Notes under the pieces: generated by a model
The model's input: the letters and a program-made list of their open reading frames with translations, nothing else
The model's database searches: none
What the model was told of the DNA's origin: nothing
DNA from: Raphanus sativus
Lineage: Eukaryota; Streptophyta; Magnoliopsida; Brassicales; Brassicaceae
Reading direction: 5' to 3'
Length of the DNA stretch: 64,000 nucleotides
Assembly (NCBI RefSeq): GCF_000801105.2
Contig: NC_079517.1
Span: 4,278,001-4,342,000 of the forward strand
Shown: piece after piece, positions 49,085 to 61,087 of the stretch
Position numbering within the stretch: position 1 is the first letter of the stretch
How the letters are laid out: every line of letters starts with the position of its first letter
Position numbers and translations under genes: made by a program

Positions 49085-52048
49085 CTAGATTTTGACCCGC
49101 CCTTAAAAAGGGCGGGAATATTTTTTGTCGGAAAATTATTTTACGTAATAAAAATTATGATTTTTGATAAATTATATATTTAACTTTTTATTAAATTTAT
49201 CTTAAATTTACTTATATGACTTATTTTTGTTATTTTGAATATGACTAAATTTTAGAAGACTCTAAATAATTCTAACCCGTAATATGATTTTATTTATTTA
49301 AACCGAATTTAAACTTATTTTACACTGATTTTTTAATTTAAATAAAATATTTTATATTTTCAACACTCTTGTATTGAAAAATTCATTTGTGCGTTTCAAA
49401 ACATTTTCTATAATTTTATTAAATTAAATTTATGTGATTTAGTTTTTATTTTAAATGAAATTATTTTTAAGGAGTTGAGATAATTGAGAACCATATTATG
49501 ATTTTGTTGATTTAATCATTTGTTATTTCAACTTGATTTTATTTTGAGGTTTCATTTAATAAATGTAATTAATAATGTAAAAGATTTTTTTGGAAAGATA
49601 TGGTGTAAACATTTAGGAAACAAAATTTTCAAAAAGATTAAAAACTGAATTATATTAAATATTCTTTAATATAATTACAAAATAATGACTTTTGATTTGT
49701 TGCAAATAATGTTGGGAAAAAAATACATACAATTTCTATAATTACTTAGAAAATTTTAAAGGACATATTCATAAACAGTCATCTATCTGCTTTAATAGTA
49801 TACATATGACCAGCTAAAACAAAGATTATATGTTTCATTTATTTTGTTTTATTTTAAAATAAACAAAATAAAAATATATTGATTCATCTAATCTACTAAA
49901 TAAAATGTTAGGTTATTCGAATTGATGCTGTAATATTATATGCTTTGTTGAAAACAAATTTGACTTATGGAATTTAACGTTAGTGTTTTATTTGTTTATT
50001 TATAAAACAATTTTTTAACTTTAATTATTAGATAGTTTATAATATTATTTGAATTATGTTTTGTAAATACTTGACTATTTATAATTAATTAACATAACAT
50101 TATTTGAACTATGTTTTGTAAGTACTTGACTATTTCTTAAAGTTAACATTTGGTTTTAATTGCTACAATTTTATTTCTTAAAATATATGATCGGAAATAT
50201 AAATATTTTTTTTTGGGAGAGTTTTACTCCTATATAAGAGGAATATCTACGATTTAATATTTAGGAAATTTTAACTAAGAAGAATATCTTACTTTAGTAG
50301 TAGTTCCACAGACCTAGCTTATTAGTTATTTTGCAGATGTTATAGAATCTTTCAAATTTAAATGTGATATATGATTAGGAATAGATTTTATTATTCCAGA
50401 TTTATTTTATTATCTTTCAAATATAGTTTTGTTTCCACCACTGTCGATTGAACTTTGTTTTACCATTAGTCAATCAATTATAAATACAGAGGAAAGTAAA
50501 AAATACATCGATCTAGCTAAACAAAATGAAAACAAACATGTACAAAAATGTACAATAAACCAAAACCCAAAAGAGCTTACTTTTTGTTAGTTGTGGGGTC
50601 AAACTTATCATATACCCAGAAATAGCTTTGGTTAATCGACAGTAGAGCATCAACCTAAAACACTTCTAAGAACAACCATTATCACCAGTTTTCATATTTA
50701 GATCGACATGCACTCATTGCAAACCAGCACCCATAATCTCAACAAAAATAATTGGTAAACCTAACTTAGAATCACAAAAACACAAATCACGTGCATATTC
50801 ATCTCTATTTGAATCGCTAACAATCTTTAGATCAATCTATACAAAAAATGAGAAAGAGAGGAAGAAGATGGAGAAGGTGAGAACACAACGATGATGAGAA
50901 TAAAAGATAAGAAAGAAAACGTAAATGATGGATTAACTTATATTATTAGATTTGTATATTAAGGGCATTTATTTAGCCACAACATGTTTTAATAGGTCCA
51001 AATTTAAATGATGCCATGATAAATTTTAAATAGGACTCTGTTTGAATTATGTTTTGTAAATACTTGACTATTTATAATTAATTAACATAACATTATTTGA
51101 ACTATGTTTTGTAAGTACTTGACTATTTCTTAAAGTTAACATTTGGTTTTAATTGCTACAATTTTATTTCTTAAAATATATGATCGGAAATATAAATATT
51201 TTTTTTTGGGAGAGTTTTACTCCTATATAAGAGGAATATCTACGATTTAATATTTAGGAAATTTTAACTAAGAAGAATATCTTACTTTAGTAGTAGTTCC
51301 ACAGACCTAGCTTATTAGTTATTTTGCAGATGTTATAGAATCTTTCAAATTTAAATGTGATATATGATTAGGAATAGATTTTATTATTCCAGATTTATTT
51401 TATTATCTTTCAAATATAGTTTTGTTTCCACCACTGTCGATTGAACTTTGTTTTACCATTAGTCAATCAATTATAAATACAGAGGAAAGTAAAAAATACA
51501 TCGATCTAGCTAAACAAAATGAAAACAAACATGTACAAAAATGTACAATAAACCAAAACCCAAAAGAGCTTACTTTTTGTTAGTTGTGGGGTCAAACTTA
51601 TCATATACCCAGAAATAGCTTTGGTTAATCGACAGTAGAGCATCAACCTAAAACACTTCTAAGAACAACCATTATCACCAGTTTTCATATTTAGATCGAC
51701 ATGCACTCATTGCAAACCAGCACCCATAATCTCAACAAAAATAATTGGTAAACCTAACTTAGAATCACAAAAACACAAATCACGTGCATATTCATCTCTA
51801 TTTGAATCGCTAACAATCTTTAGATCAATCTATACAAAAAATGAGAAAGAGAGGAAGAAGATGGAGAAGGTGAGAACACAACGATGATGAGAATAAAAGA
51901 TAAGAAAGAAAACGTAAATGATGGATTAACTTATATTATTAGATTTGTATATTAAGGGCATTTATTTAGCCACAACATGTTTTAATAGGTCCAAATTTAA
52001 ATGATGCCATGATAAATTTTAAATAGGACTCTGTTTTAATAGATTAGA
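49085..52048 (-). mobile_element. Helitron, minus strand, with an internal tandem duplication
   Basis: On the minus strand it starts TCTAATCTATTAAAACAGAG (52048 leftward). It ends with the hairpin CCCGCCCtttttaaGGGCGGG, then TCAAAATCTAG at 49085, followed by T. Length 2964 bp, nearly 2 kb of which is two head-to-tail 993-bp copies. Each copy contains an exon-like stretch on the minus strand (GTTGATGC... reading VDALLSINQSYFWVYDKFDP) before a GTAAGC donor, possibly a captured gene piece. No Rep/helicase is present. Confidence 0.82.
50048..52033. repeat. Perfect-looking 993-bp tandem duplication
   Basis: Copy 1 is 50048-51040 and copy 2 is 51041-52033, directly abutting. By eye I find no difference in the stretches compared, including poly-T and A-rich tracts. 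Within each copy, TATGTTTTGTAARTACTTGA occurs twice about 57 bp apart. Confidence 0.9.
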
Positions 52049-52662
52049 TACAAACAAAATAACTTAAAACATTTAAGCTCAAATGTTAAAATTCGGATAA
52101 AAATCATTGTTACTTTTAAACCAAAACAATTAAATCAAATAATTATTCCTCGTGGTCAAATTCTAGTTATAGATTTACAGAAGATCCTGATATTCTGAAA
52201 CTCAGGTGCATGTCGTGGTGGTGGTTGTGGCTGATTCCATGAACTCAGCAACCCATACTTGATAAAAGAATCCAACAATTTCGATGGTTTGGAAGTTGGT
52301 TTTCCTGATTCATGAGTAGAGCCATCCCCGTATAGTTGCATTGATGATCGTTAATACCTAGATTAGCAATTAGCATTTGATAAGCGCCTAGCCATCCATT
52401 GATGCTCTCAGCTAACGCAACTGAAGATGAAGTAAAAGAAGATTCAAGAAGAGACCTAGAGAGAAAAGAGAATAATACATTATTTTAGCAATGCGAGTGG
52501 AAGATGCCGAGAACTCAGAAGCTTACTATCAAGAACCAATCAACGTATAAAATAGTTGGGAGAATCAACTAAGCCTCTCAAGATTACCCTTTTTTTAATA
52601 GAAAATCGTTTAGCAGAAAGAAAAAAAAAGATTACAACAAAAGTAACAGAAATTTCGGGTTA
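52049..52662. other. Spacer with a possible minus-strand gene fragment
   Basis: An open minus-strand stretch (52341 down to 52156) reads MQLYGDGSTHESGKPTSKPS and on to a stop. A second frame just upstream (52480-52345) reads SSVALAESINGWLGAYQ. Both look protein-like, but I cannot assign a family or a gene model. Confidence 0.3.
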
Positions 52663-53214
52663 GCGCCTATTCATCCTATTAGGCTTGGTCAGGAACTCAA
52701 CTTCTCAGTGTTCTACTATGGCTTTTGAAGAAGCCATAGCTGAGCTTGGCACACTGAAAAGAAAACCTACAAAGACGGCACTCTCGTTATGGCTGCTCAG
52801 GGATCTTGACTCTTGAGGAAGGGTTGGGGAGTGGTACGGAACACGTTTCCACCACCAGATTTCAATCTCAAAATGACCTTAACCTTATCTCAAGACTGAA
52901 AAAGTTATTGAACTGTTTACGATGATTATGTGCGCAGCTTGTTGATTTATCTGCTCTTATCAAAGGTCTAGAACTATGCTCTTTTAAAATTGCCATATCT
53001 TGACATTGCTCAAACCTTGGAAACCTCTTTGATTCTTCTACGGTCTGCTCTGGTTCAAGTTCGAAACGAACAATCTAAGGTCTCCTTTAAAGTTAGAAAC
53101 TAACACGCTAAGGTCTCCTCTGGTTCAAGTTAGAAACCAACAATCTTGGTTTCATTGTTTTGGGGGGTGAATATAGTAACTTTTTCTTTGCAAATATAAT
53201 AAAACCAGTCAAAG
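52663..53214 (+). pseudogene. 14-3-3 pseudogene fragment (exon 2-3 and 3'UTR)
   Basis: It begins in exon 2 ([18 protein letters not shown]) and jumps at 52720/52721 to the first base of exon 3 ([11 protein letters not shown]); intron 2 and the last 45 or so bases of exon 2 are absent. Exon 3 is then frameshifted. Similarity resumes through the 3'UTR and flank of the functional gene 5 kb upstream (for example TTGGTTTCATT and AAAACCAGTCAAAG). It is either a decayed retrocopy or a tandem duplicate with deletions. It cannot encode a 14-3-3. Confidence 0.82.
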
Positions 53215-54687
53215 TCTAAGCAACAAAATTTATGTAACATAGAGCGACCATAAGACGTGCACACACTTATGCAAGATTCGAGGTGAGAATCAAAAGAAGT
53301 CTGAATCTCATTGCACAAAGAGATGCAAAACATCAAAATTGTACTTGGACCACTTTGTCTGCATTGCATGCATGAAACAATATATTAAATAGAACACAGT
53401 CTTTGGTCTATTTCTGAGTCATACATAATTGTTTTCACATATATTACTTCAACTTTTCATTTCCCCCACCAATCTTTTCAGAGAAAGATACTGTAAACAT
53501 TAAAAACTAAGAACCAAAGTTGCTCGATCACACGTGATTCCAGTCCACCTCCACTACAAAGTTATACGAATTGTTCTCAAGTTGAAAGTTATATTTGATT
53601 TATAGATATAAAACATTATAATTGATATATGGAACTTTTTAGCTAGGGGCATCATTCTTTTGTAAGAAACCCACCGATCTCTTTTCTTTTGTTAGGTTGT
53701 TCGCTTTACTTGTTTTTTTTACTGCAAATAAATATTGTGATGCATAGAAGTAGCCTACATAGAAGACCGTAGCCAAAAAAAAAGCTTGAGATTAGACTAG
53801 AGTGATATGTTTGTCAAAAAAAAAAAGACTAGAGTGTAATGTTATTACCAAATGTTCATAACTCAACCAAAAGGTATCAATCAAGACAAAGTTTAGAAGT
53901 CATAGAAACAAGCAAAGACAACGAAACTAATATTACATACGGAGCGAAACTAAAATACGCAAATATGTTTTTGGGATTAGGAAGATTATATGTTGCACCT
54001 AGAACTTTATGATAAAAAAGAAAGTTATAGTGCAATGCTATCTAGTCACATGACATGATGATAATCAGAGGTTCTGAAAAAATGTTGAGGTCTCAGACGA
54101 ACAACCGCTTTTGTACTCCACTAACTAAAAGAAGTTATTTACAAGCTTTTTCGAAATATAGTGGTGAAAGAGAGATTCAAACTTCATTTAATCTCTTACA
54201 TACTATATAAAATAAATGGTCCGTTGTACCTTAGGATTAAACATTCGCTGTATCTTCAGATTATGTGAATTTTTATTCATTTTTATTTATTTTTTTTAAA
54301 AGGAAAAATGAAGATAAGAGAAACCATTGACCCTTTTCACACCCATTTGACAAAGTATTTTCCATATTTAAAAATAAAAATATTTGTTTCCATGCTAAAT
54401 GATAGTTCAATTTGAATTTTCTCCATCACATTTCAATCTCTTTAAGAAAGCCACATTTTCATTTATATATCAAATAATTTTTATCCTCACCTCCTCTTTC
54501 GTTTTATCTCTTCTGACCCCAAAAATAATCTCAAAGTATATAACAAAGGAACAACAAATCCAAATAAAACAGAGACAAAATCTTTTCTTTTCTTTTTTTT
54601 TTTGTGTTCAGTTCATTATCTCTTAATACTATAAGAAAACGAAACAAACTTGTAAACAGATCGGAAAAAGGCAACAGCCTCTCTATA
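53215..54687 (+). promoter_or_regulatory. Upstream region and leader of the CYCD4-like gene
   Basis: A TATA-like GTATATAAC lies at 54537-54545, about 145 bases before the start codon, followed by a long T-rich leader. The distal part (53215-54400) is AT-rich without recognisable features. Confidence 0.5.
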
Positions 54688-56417
54688 ATGATGTCAGAAA
54701 TCGAAAGATCCAGTTTTGACGATGAGAACTCGATTTCTTCTTCATACGGAACAACATCGATCCTTCTTCACCAGGTGGGTTTTCCCTTTCCATCGGAGGA
54801 AGAAGAGAACATCAGAGAGATGATCGACAGAGAGAGACAACACTCTCCGAGAGATGATTACTTAGAGAGACTGAGAAGTGGTGATTTGGATTTCAATGTC
54901 AGAAACCAAGCCCTTGATTCGATTTTGAAGGTCAGACCTTTTTCTTCTTTCTTCTTTCTGTTGTTGTTGACTCGATTCTTAAACTAAGTCAAATGTTTTC
55001 AGTGAGACTTTGATCTGAAATAAATAAATAAATAAATAAAAAGACATGACCTTTGGATTATTATTACAGGCTTGTGAGGAACTTCGACTCGGACCGGTGT
55101 GTATATGCCTAGCGATTAACTACTTGGATCGTTTCTTATCTGTTCACGACTTGCCTGTAAGTTATAGATTGATAAACCTCTTTTTTGATTATTGATTGAA
55201 AGAGTGTGTTATGATGATAATTTGTTTCTCTAGAGTGGGAAAGATTGGGCTGTGCAGTTGTTAGCTGTGTCTTGTTTATCCCTGGCTACTAAAGTTGAGG
55301 AAACTAAAGTTCCTGAGTTAAAGCATCTTCAGGTTTTATACTAATCTCCCATTGTCTCCGATTGTAGTTATTGAAACCAGAATCAACATTGTAGTAATGA
55401 TAATATAGGTTGGAGATCCTCGGTTCGTGTTTGAGGCTAAACATGTTCAAAGAATGGAGCTTTTGGTGTTGAATGTATTGAAATGGAGGTTACGAGCCGT
55501 GACGCCGTGCTCTTACGTGAGATACTTTCTGAGTAAGATCAATGGCTATGATGATCGAGAACTGTCCTGCAGACTGATCTCCAGAGTGTTACAAGTGATA
55601 GCTAGTACAACCAGAGGTGAATGGTCTCTCCTTTTTTTTTTAATTCAGTTATGCATTCAATGTCAACTCCAAAAACTAGTTTTGCTTTTGGGTTATGGGT
55701 AAAAAGAAACAAGAGGATTTATGGTGGTTGGTTGTGGACAGGTATTGACTTTTTGGAGTTTAGAGCTTCAGAGATTGGTGCTGCTGTTGCACTTTCTGTT
55801 TCTGGAGAACAACTCCATACATTACAGTTTGACAAATTCTCCTTCTCTTCCTTCTGCCCACACCTTGATAAGGTAAAGAAAAGTTCACTTTTATACTAAC
55901 AAAATTGGAAGTTCAGTATCCTAGTAGATACTGATGGATATGGAAACATAAATTCATTGCACGTTGTATGCTTATGTCCCCTGTTTGAATGCATACCAAA
56001 ACTAGTTCCAGTATAGGCCAGAGAAAAACTGACCAATTCAATTATGATCGTCCTTGTGAGCCCTCGTGACATACTCACATGTTTGGTAAATGTTGTTTTG
56101 TTTTTCTCAATTCCAAATCTGATGGGTTTCAACTACAATCAAACTAAGAGGATCTCCTCATGGGGACCAAAACAAAAAAGTTGTGTTATTTTTTTTTTTG
56201 GGTAAAAGTAAACGTTATCTTTGTCTGTTTTTATGTCTTGTTTCATATTTTGTTTGGTGTTTGTGTGTGTGTGTAGGAGAGAGTGAAGAAGATTGGTGAA
56301 ATGATAGAGAGAAATGGGTCAGCTTCGTGTCCGCAGACACCACCCAATAATGCAGTCTTACGATTTAAGACTCTTTCTACTTCTTCTGTTTCCTCCTCTC
56401 TCACTTCTCTTTTTTGA
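54688..56417 (+). CDS. CYCD4;2: D-type cyclin, CYCD4;2-like
   Basis: Six exons: 54688-54930, 55070-55156, 55234-55332, 55409-55616, 55742-55872, 56277-56417; 302 aa. The cyclin box begins with [20 protein letters not shown] and continues through [34 protein letters not shown] and [22 protein letters not shown]-terminal cyclin fold follows ([33 protein letters not shown]). D-cyclins activate CDKA at the G1/S step; CYCD4 genes act in the stomatal lineage. The N-terminus ([20 protein letters not shown]) lacks the LxCxE retinoblastoma-binding motif, as reported for Arabidopsis CYCD4;2. The tail is Ser/Thr-rich ([15 protein letters not shown]). A second in-frame ATG follows immediately. Confidence 0.92.
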
Positions 56418-56637
56418 ATTTCTCTCTCTCTCTCTCTCCCCTTTTTTAAAAATGTCGTAATTGAAATTTTGATAAAATAAACAAACAAGCAAAAAAATTG
56501 CAGAATTACTTATAAATAAACGTGAAAATGTGTTTTGTCGGAAAAAAAAACGTGAAATGTGTTTTTTATTTGCGGAACTATGACTCTATGAGAGATATAT
56601 ATAAGGCTACTGTTGCTTATTTGGCTTGTTTTTTTGG

Positions 56638-56663
56638 TTCCCGCCAAATATTAAAGCGGGAAA
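56638..56663. promoter_or_regulatory. Inverted pair of E2F-like sites
   Basis: TTCCCGCC (56638-56645) and GCGGGAAA (56656-56663; reverse complement TTTCCCGC) face each other across 10 bases, 220 bp downstream of the CYCD4-like stop codon. Both fit the E2F/DEL consensus. No gene start lies close. Confidence 0.45.
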
Positions 56664-58322
56664 CTAACCGACTCGGTTAAGCGAGAGTTGACTTTCTCCT
56701 ACAAACAAGACATTTGAAAAAATGGCTCGTAACATCGTAATGAGCTTTGACCAAAAAAAAAAAAAAAACATCGTAATGAGCTTACAATTTAGCCCATTTG
56801 GATAATATATTTTGTTTTATTCTGATCTTTTGTTATCACTTGAATCAGTCGAAATCCAGCGATAAGGGGCTTCTAGTGGAGCCCAAGTTGATAACATATG
56901 ACAAAATCGAATAGTAGGCTAACTAATGATTAATGAAGTATTGGAGATTAGGGATTGGTTTATAATTACTTTCATGGTCGTTACCTGATATTTTCCTTGG
57001 TAAAAGCATTGTAATCGTCTTGTAAAACAGATAAAATCTACACTTTATGATTATTGATTAGTGGGCAAACTATTCAACTAATCATTGAAACATGAGTTGA
57101 TTATTTCACTTCTTTACTGACATGATCTATTATCTTTTTTGTGTCTATTACCTCACAATCAAACTGGTATGATAAAAGCTACTTCTTATATAAACTGTTA
57201 ATCAACTATTGGTTAAATGAGCCAATTTACTATTCAGGTGTTATACTAGTATTTTACCTTATTTAGGTCTTATATAGTTATACTATTTTCTGGGGAATAA
57301 TGAATTACTAGCTCTGTTTGTGGTTCAATCGAACCAAAAAAAAAACTGAAGAAAGGACACTTTACATCCTGAATCGCTGTGGAAATAGCCTGTAAATGTA
57401 CCAGACGCTTCTTATTATCACTTCTTTCGGCTGGTGTCATACTTTGTACTATTTATCAAAAATATATAAATCCACTGACAGCTATTTCCAACGGGTATAT
57501 TAGCAATGTCCAACGGTAACAACACCAATAATATTCACAAAACCTAATCCAATGGTCAATCAGGTCGGGCACATGGGGTTAATGATTAATTACGAGTTTT
57601 CATATTTCTTTATAAGATAACTTATAGTATTATTATGCCAAAAAACTTACTATATATAAAAGAAAACAAAAAGGGTTGCTGATTATACAATTAACTAACG
57701 GGTGGATCAAGTAGACAGAAAGACATGCGAAGTTGCAACTCTTTGATTCTTGAACTAAACATGTTAAGCTGTCTCACCACATTTGCCACGTCCTGCCTAA
57801 CATAATAATCTTTGAAAATCATATCACTACAATTTTTGGAACCTCTCTACAATTATATTCCACAGCCAATCACAGCTGGCTACGTCAAATCCTTACTCAC
57901 CTAATAAAAATTAACTTCTCCTAATTTAACATTTTAATCCATGGTCTGTAGATTGTATACTAAGCAAAGTCAATATAATAAGATGTTAAACTTCATCCGA
58001 CTAATATTTTGGTATTCATATCTTCCATATGTAATTCGGGTTACCTTATAAAATATGTTCTTTTTTACTACCTTATAAAATATGTTCAGTAGCCGTTATC
58101 GATATATCTAATTAATCATGACCCTCAATTCTGTTGAAAAGAAACAAAAAAAATCAAAATATTAATGCCTCGGCCTTGGAGAGTAGACTACTCGGTTTAG
58201 CAACCCCCATGTTCCAATTATGCGTTTGCATGTTAGTCTGCAGGTTTTATTTTTTAATATATTAAAGATTTTAGGAATCTCCATTTAACTAATTGAAATA
58301 ATTCTTAATTTCCTCCCTCCCC
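56664..58322. other. Spacer and promoter of the AGP4-like gene
   Basis: AT-rich, no gene or element recognised. A CCGACTAATA-type stretch and a TTTTTATACA TATA-like box (58323-58332) precede the AGP gene by about 115 bases. Confidence 0.45.
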
Positions 58323-58444
58323 TTTTTATACATCTCCTCCATTTTCTTCACACTTCACAACTCTCTAATAATCTCACAATCTCTCTCGCATTCTAAAACC
58401 AGAAGAAGAAGCATTATCTAGCAGAAGTAAAAAAGAAGTGAGAG

Positions 58445-58875
58445 ATGGCTTCCAAAATGGTCCAAGTTTTCTTGATAATGGCTCTCTTTGCTACGTCAGC
58501 CCTCGCTCAAGCCCCGGCTCCTACACCAACCATCACTCCTCCTGCCGCAACACCCCCTCCCGTTGCAACTCCTCCTCCCGTAGCTACTCCTCCACCAGTG
58601 GCCACCCCACCACCAGCCGCAACCCCAGCCCCAGCCACCACTCCCCACCAGCTGCGACTCCAGCCCCCGCCACTACTCCACCATCGGCCGCTCCTTCTCC
58701 CTCTGATGTTCCCACCGCATCTCCACCGGCGCCTGAAGGTCCAGCATCGAGCCCTGACGGTCTTGCTCCAGGGCCTTCAGAAGAAGCACCTGCCCCAAGT
58801 GCCGCTTTCTCCAACAAAGCTTTCGTCGCCGGAACCGCTTTCACCGCCATTATGTACGCCGCCGTTTTCGTTTGA
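58445..58875 (+). CDS. AGP4: Classical arabinogalactan protein, AGP4-like, with a one-base frameshift
   Basis: Single exon. MASKMVQVFLIMALFATSALA is a signal peptide, followed by Ala/Pro/Thr/Ser repeats (APAPTPT, TPPPVATPPPVATPPP) that would be hydroxylated and O-glycosylated. After PATTP at 58642-58646 the frame is lost: one base fewer than needed lies between ACT and CCACCAGCTGCG. In the neighbouring frame the expected protein continues (SPSDVPTASPPAPEGP, then SAAFSNKAFVAGTAFTAIMY) to TGA at 58873-58875, including the hydrophobic GPI-anchor signal. Read literally, the first frame runs to about 182 aa and loses that signal. Either a young pseudogene or a sequencing error in a repetitive C/A tract. 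Neighbours match AGP4 (At5g10430). Confidence 0.88.
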
Positions 58876-60559
58876 GATTTTTTTTTTTAATTTTAAAATT
58901 CACAATCTTTTTTTTTGTTGTAATTTCACCCCAATTATTTCAAATCCTTGGTGTTATGTGAGAATTTCATTTATTTCGTATTTCGCTACTTGATCGTGTA
59001 TTATGTGTCACGTGTGTCGGATCGTGGAAAGTAATTCGTGGTCGGAACCAATGGAATGCTGACGCGTTTATTTACCATTGGAAGGGCTTTGTATCATTGT
59101 ATGGTCTGTGTAGAGGTGGAATTTGTTTATGTAAATCCAATTGACAGTTTAATAAAATCATTTCATTACTCGTTCGTTTACAAAAATAAAATCTGTTACA
59201 TGTACATTACATAAGGCCCATGATATGTGTGATATAATCCAATTAGCCCATTTACTTTATTCCAAAAGCTCAGTAATTCCCAGAATATAAATCAGGTAAC
59301 CCACGTGATTAAACTATTTATCTAACTAATAATCTTCTAGAAGTTTCATTCTGTTAAATTGTCCACTTGGAGATAACCACGTTGATGGCATTGATTTTCC
59401 AACTGACAAGACCCTGGCCCCATTTTAATCATCGCCTTTTAACAACTCTGAGTTTTCTAACAACTCTAATAGTTTTAGTATGTTATCAAGTCCTTCATTT
59501 TGTTGACAAAAATGAAAATTCCAGTCCACCATTTAAGACCTCACTCCGGTGCCTATGGGTTCAATCATCCGGTTATAAATTAGGGTATAAATTATAGCGC
59601 ATTCCGAACCATTCGTGTTTCCCTTAAAAGCGTACTTATACGATTACTTTTTGCATACTGTGCAATGCCTTACACTTTACTTACTACTAATACACAACTA
59701 ATCGTTCCCTCTAGTTAATATGGACGTCAACCCATAGACCATGATTAATACATATTTCTTATGGAGGGTTTCTTAACGAATATAAGAGACGTTTTTTTAT
59801 ATTCGTTAAGAGACTTTTTTGTAAGAAACTACATTAATCATGTTCTTATTGACTCTTCAATCTAGGGAATAGGAATATTACGCTCCACCATTAATTGTTT
59901 GGAAAATCATGCATGAATACTCAAACTATTTGAAGATCAAATTGTTGACTCTTCAAAATATAGTTTCTTGCTGAGACATCAACAAAGTTGGCCAAGCGTA
60001 TAGTTTCTTACTTATTATCCTGATCTCTCTTCGTCAGATTGGTTGGAAAACTTGGAGTATTGAAGTCCCGTATGGTTGAGGCTTGAAGTTTGGAGTTAAT
60101 GATCAAGCTGCAGGGTTTACATGTTTTAACTTCCTTTCTGTTTGATTTGTATTCTCTTTTAGAATATTTCCAATGTAAAACACTGCCTTTTCTTTTAAAA
60201 TGGAGTTATGTTATAAGGAGCTGATCAGTTTACTCAAACTATATTCCATTTTAGAATAAAATAATAAAGTATAGTAATGAATAAAAATAAAAATATTATT
60301 CCAGGTATAGACTTAATTGTTTACTCTATTGTAAAGTAAAAAATTGAATAAGATTTAAGCATTTATTTATCTAAATTTTATTTAAAATAAAATATAGAGT
60401 GTAGTTGGAAATGATCTTATGGTTTTTGGAACATTTTTGTTTGCCTTTATATATAGCTAAGCAATCTTGGGTCCTAGGTAATAGTTTCATTCGTTGCAAA
60501 TGGGTCCTAGGTAATAGTTTCATTTATTTTCAATAATAATACGACTAGGGTTAATGGCC
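58876..60559. other. Spacer between the AGP and MATE genes
   Basis: Includes the AGP 3'UTR (T-rich to about 59000) and an AT-rich stretch. A perfect 15-bp stem occurs at 59771-59811. A 23-bp direct repeat starting GGGTCCTAGGTAATAGTTTC occurs near 60470 and 60502. No gene is seen. Confidence 0.5.
59771..59811. repeat. Perfect 15-bp inverted repeat hairpin
   Basis: TCTTAACGAATATAA (59771-59785) pairs exactly with TTATATTCGTTAAGA (59797-59811) across an 11-base loop. It is AT-rich and probably a MITE remnant. Confidence 0.8.
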
Positions 60560-60566
60560 TATAAAA
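60560..60566 (+). promoter_or_regulatory. TATA box of the MATE gene
   Basis: TATAAAA about 155 bases upstream of the ATG at 60722. Confidence 0.5.
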
Positions 60567-60721
60567 CGAGAGAAACTGAGTTGCTAAAGATGTGTAGTAT
60601 ATATGGAATGAAATTGGAAGAGAGGAACGTTTAAAACTTAAAAGATATATCCGAACTACTCTACCTATCTTCTATCGTCTACAATTTATTTTGTTACACT
60701 TTAATTTCCAGAAGATCGAAC

Positions 60722-61049
60722 ATGGCAGACAGAGACGAGGTAGCAGAAGCTGTAGAGATGGCTCCTCTGCTGAAGGATCAAAATGCGGTGGAGGAAGGGG
60801 GAGATATATGGATAGAGACAAAGAAGCTATGGAGTATTGTTGGACCGGCAATATTCACCAGAGTCTCGACATATTTATTCTTCCTCATCACTCAGTCTTT
60901 CGCGGGCCATCTTGGCGAGCTCGAACTCGCTGCAATCTCCATCGTCATCAACATCATCATTGGCTTCACCTATGGCCTTCTCGTACACACACATATTACA
61001 TATATAAACATTTTATGGCTTATATTTTAAATTTTAACCTTTTAAGAGG

Positions 61050-61087
<38 letters not shown>

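Noticed and set aside
52140..52163. Another Helitron 3' end (GGTCAAATTCTAGT)
   Set aside because: The CTAG-like end is present but no GC hairpin precedes it.
58584..58850. 88-codon Gly/Ala-rich minus-strand frame
   Set aside because: Reverse complement of the AGP Pro/Ala repeats.
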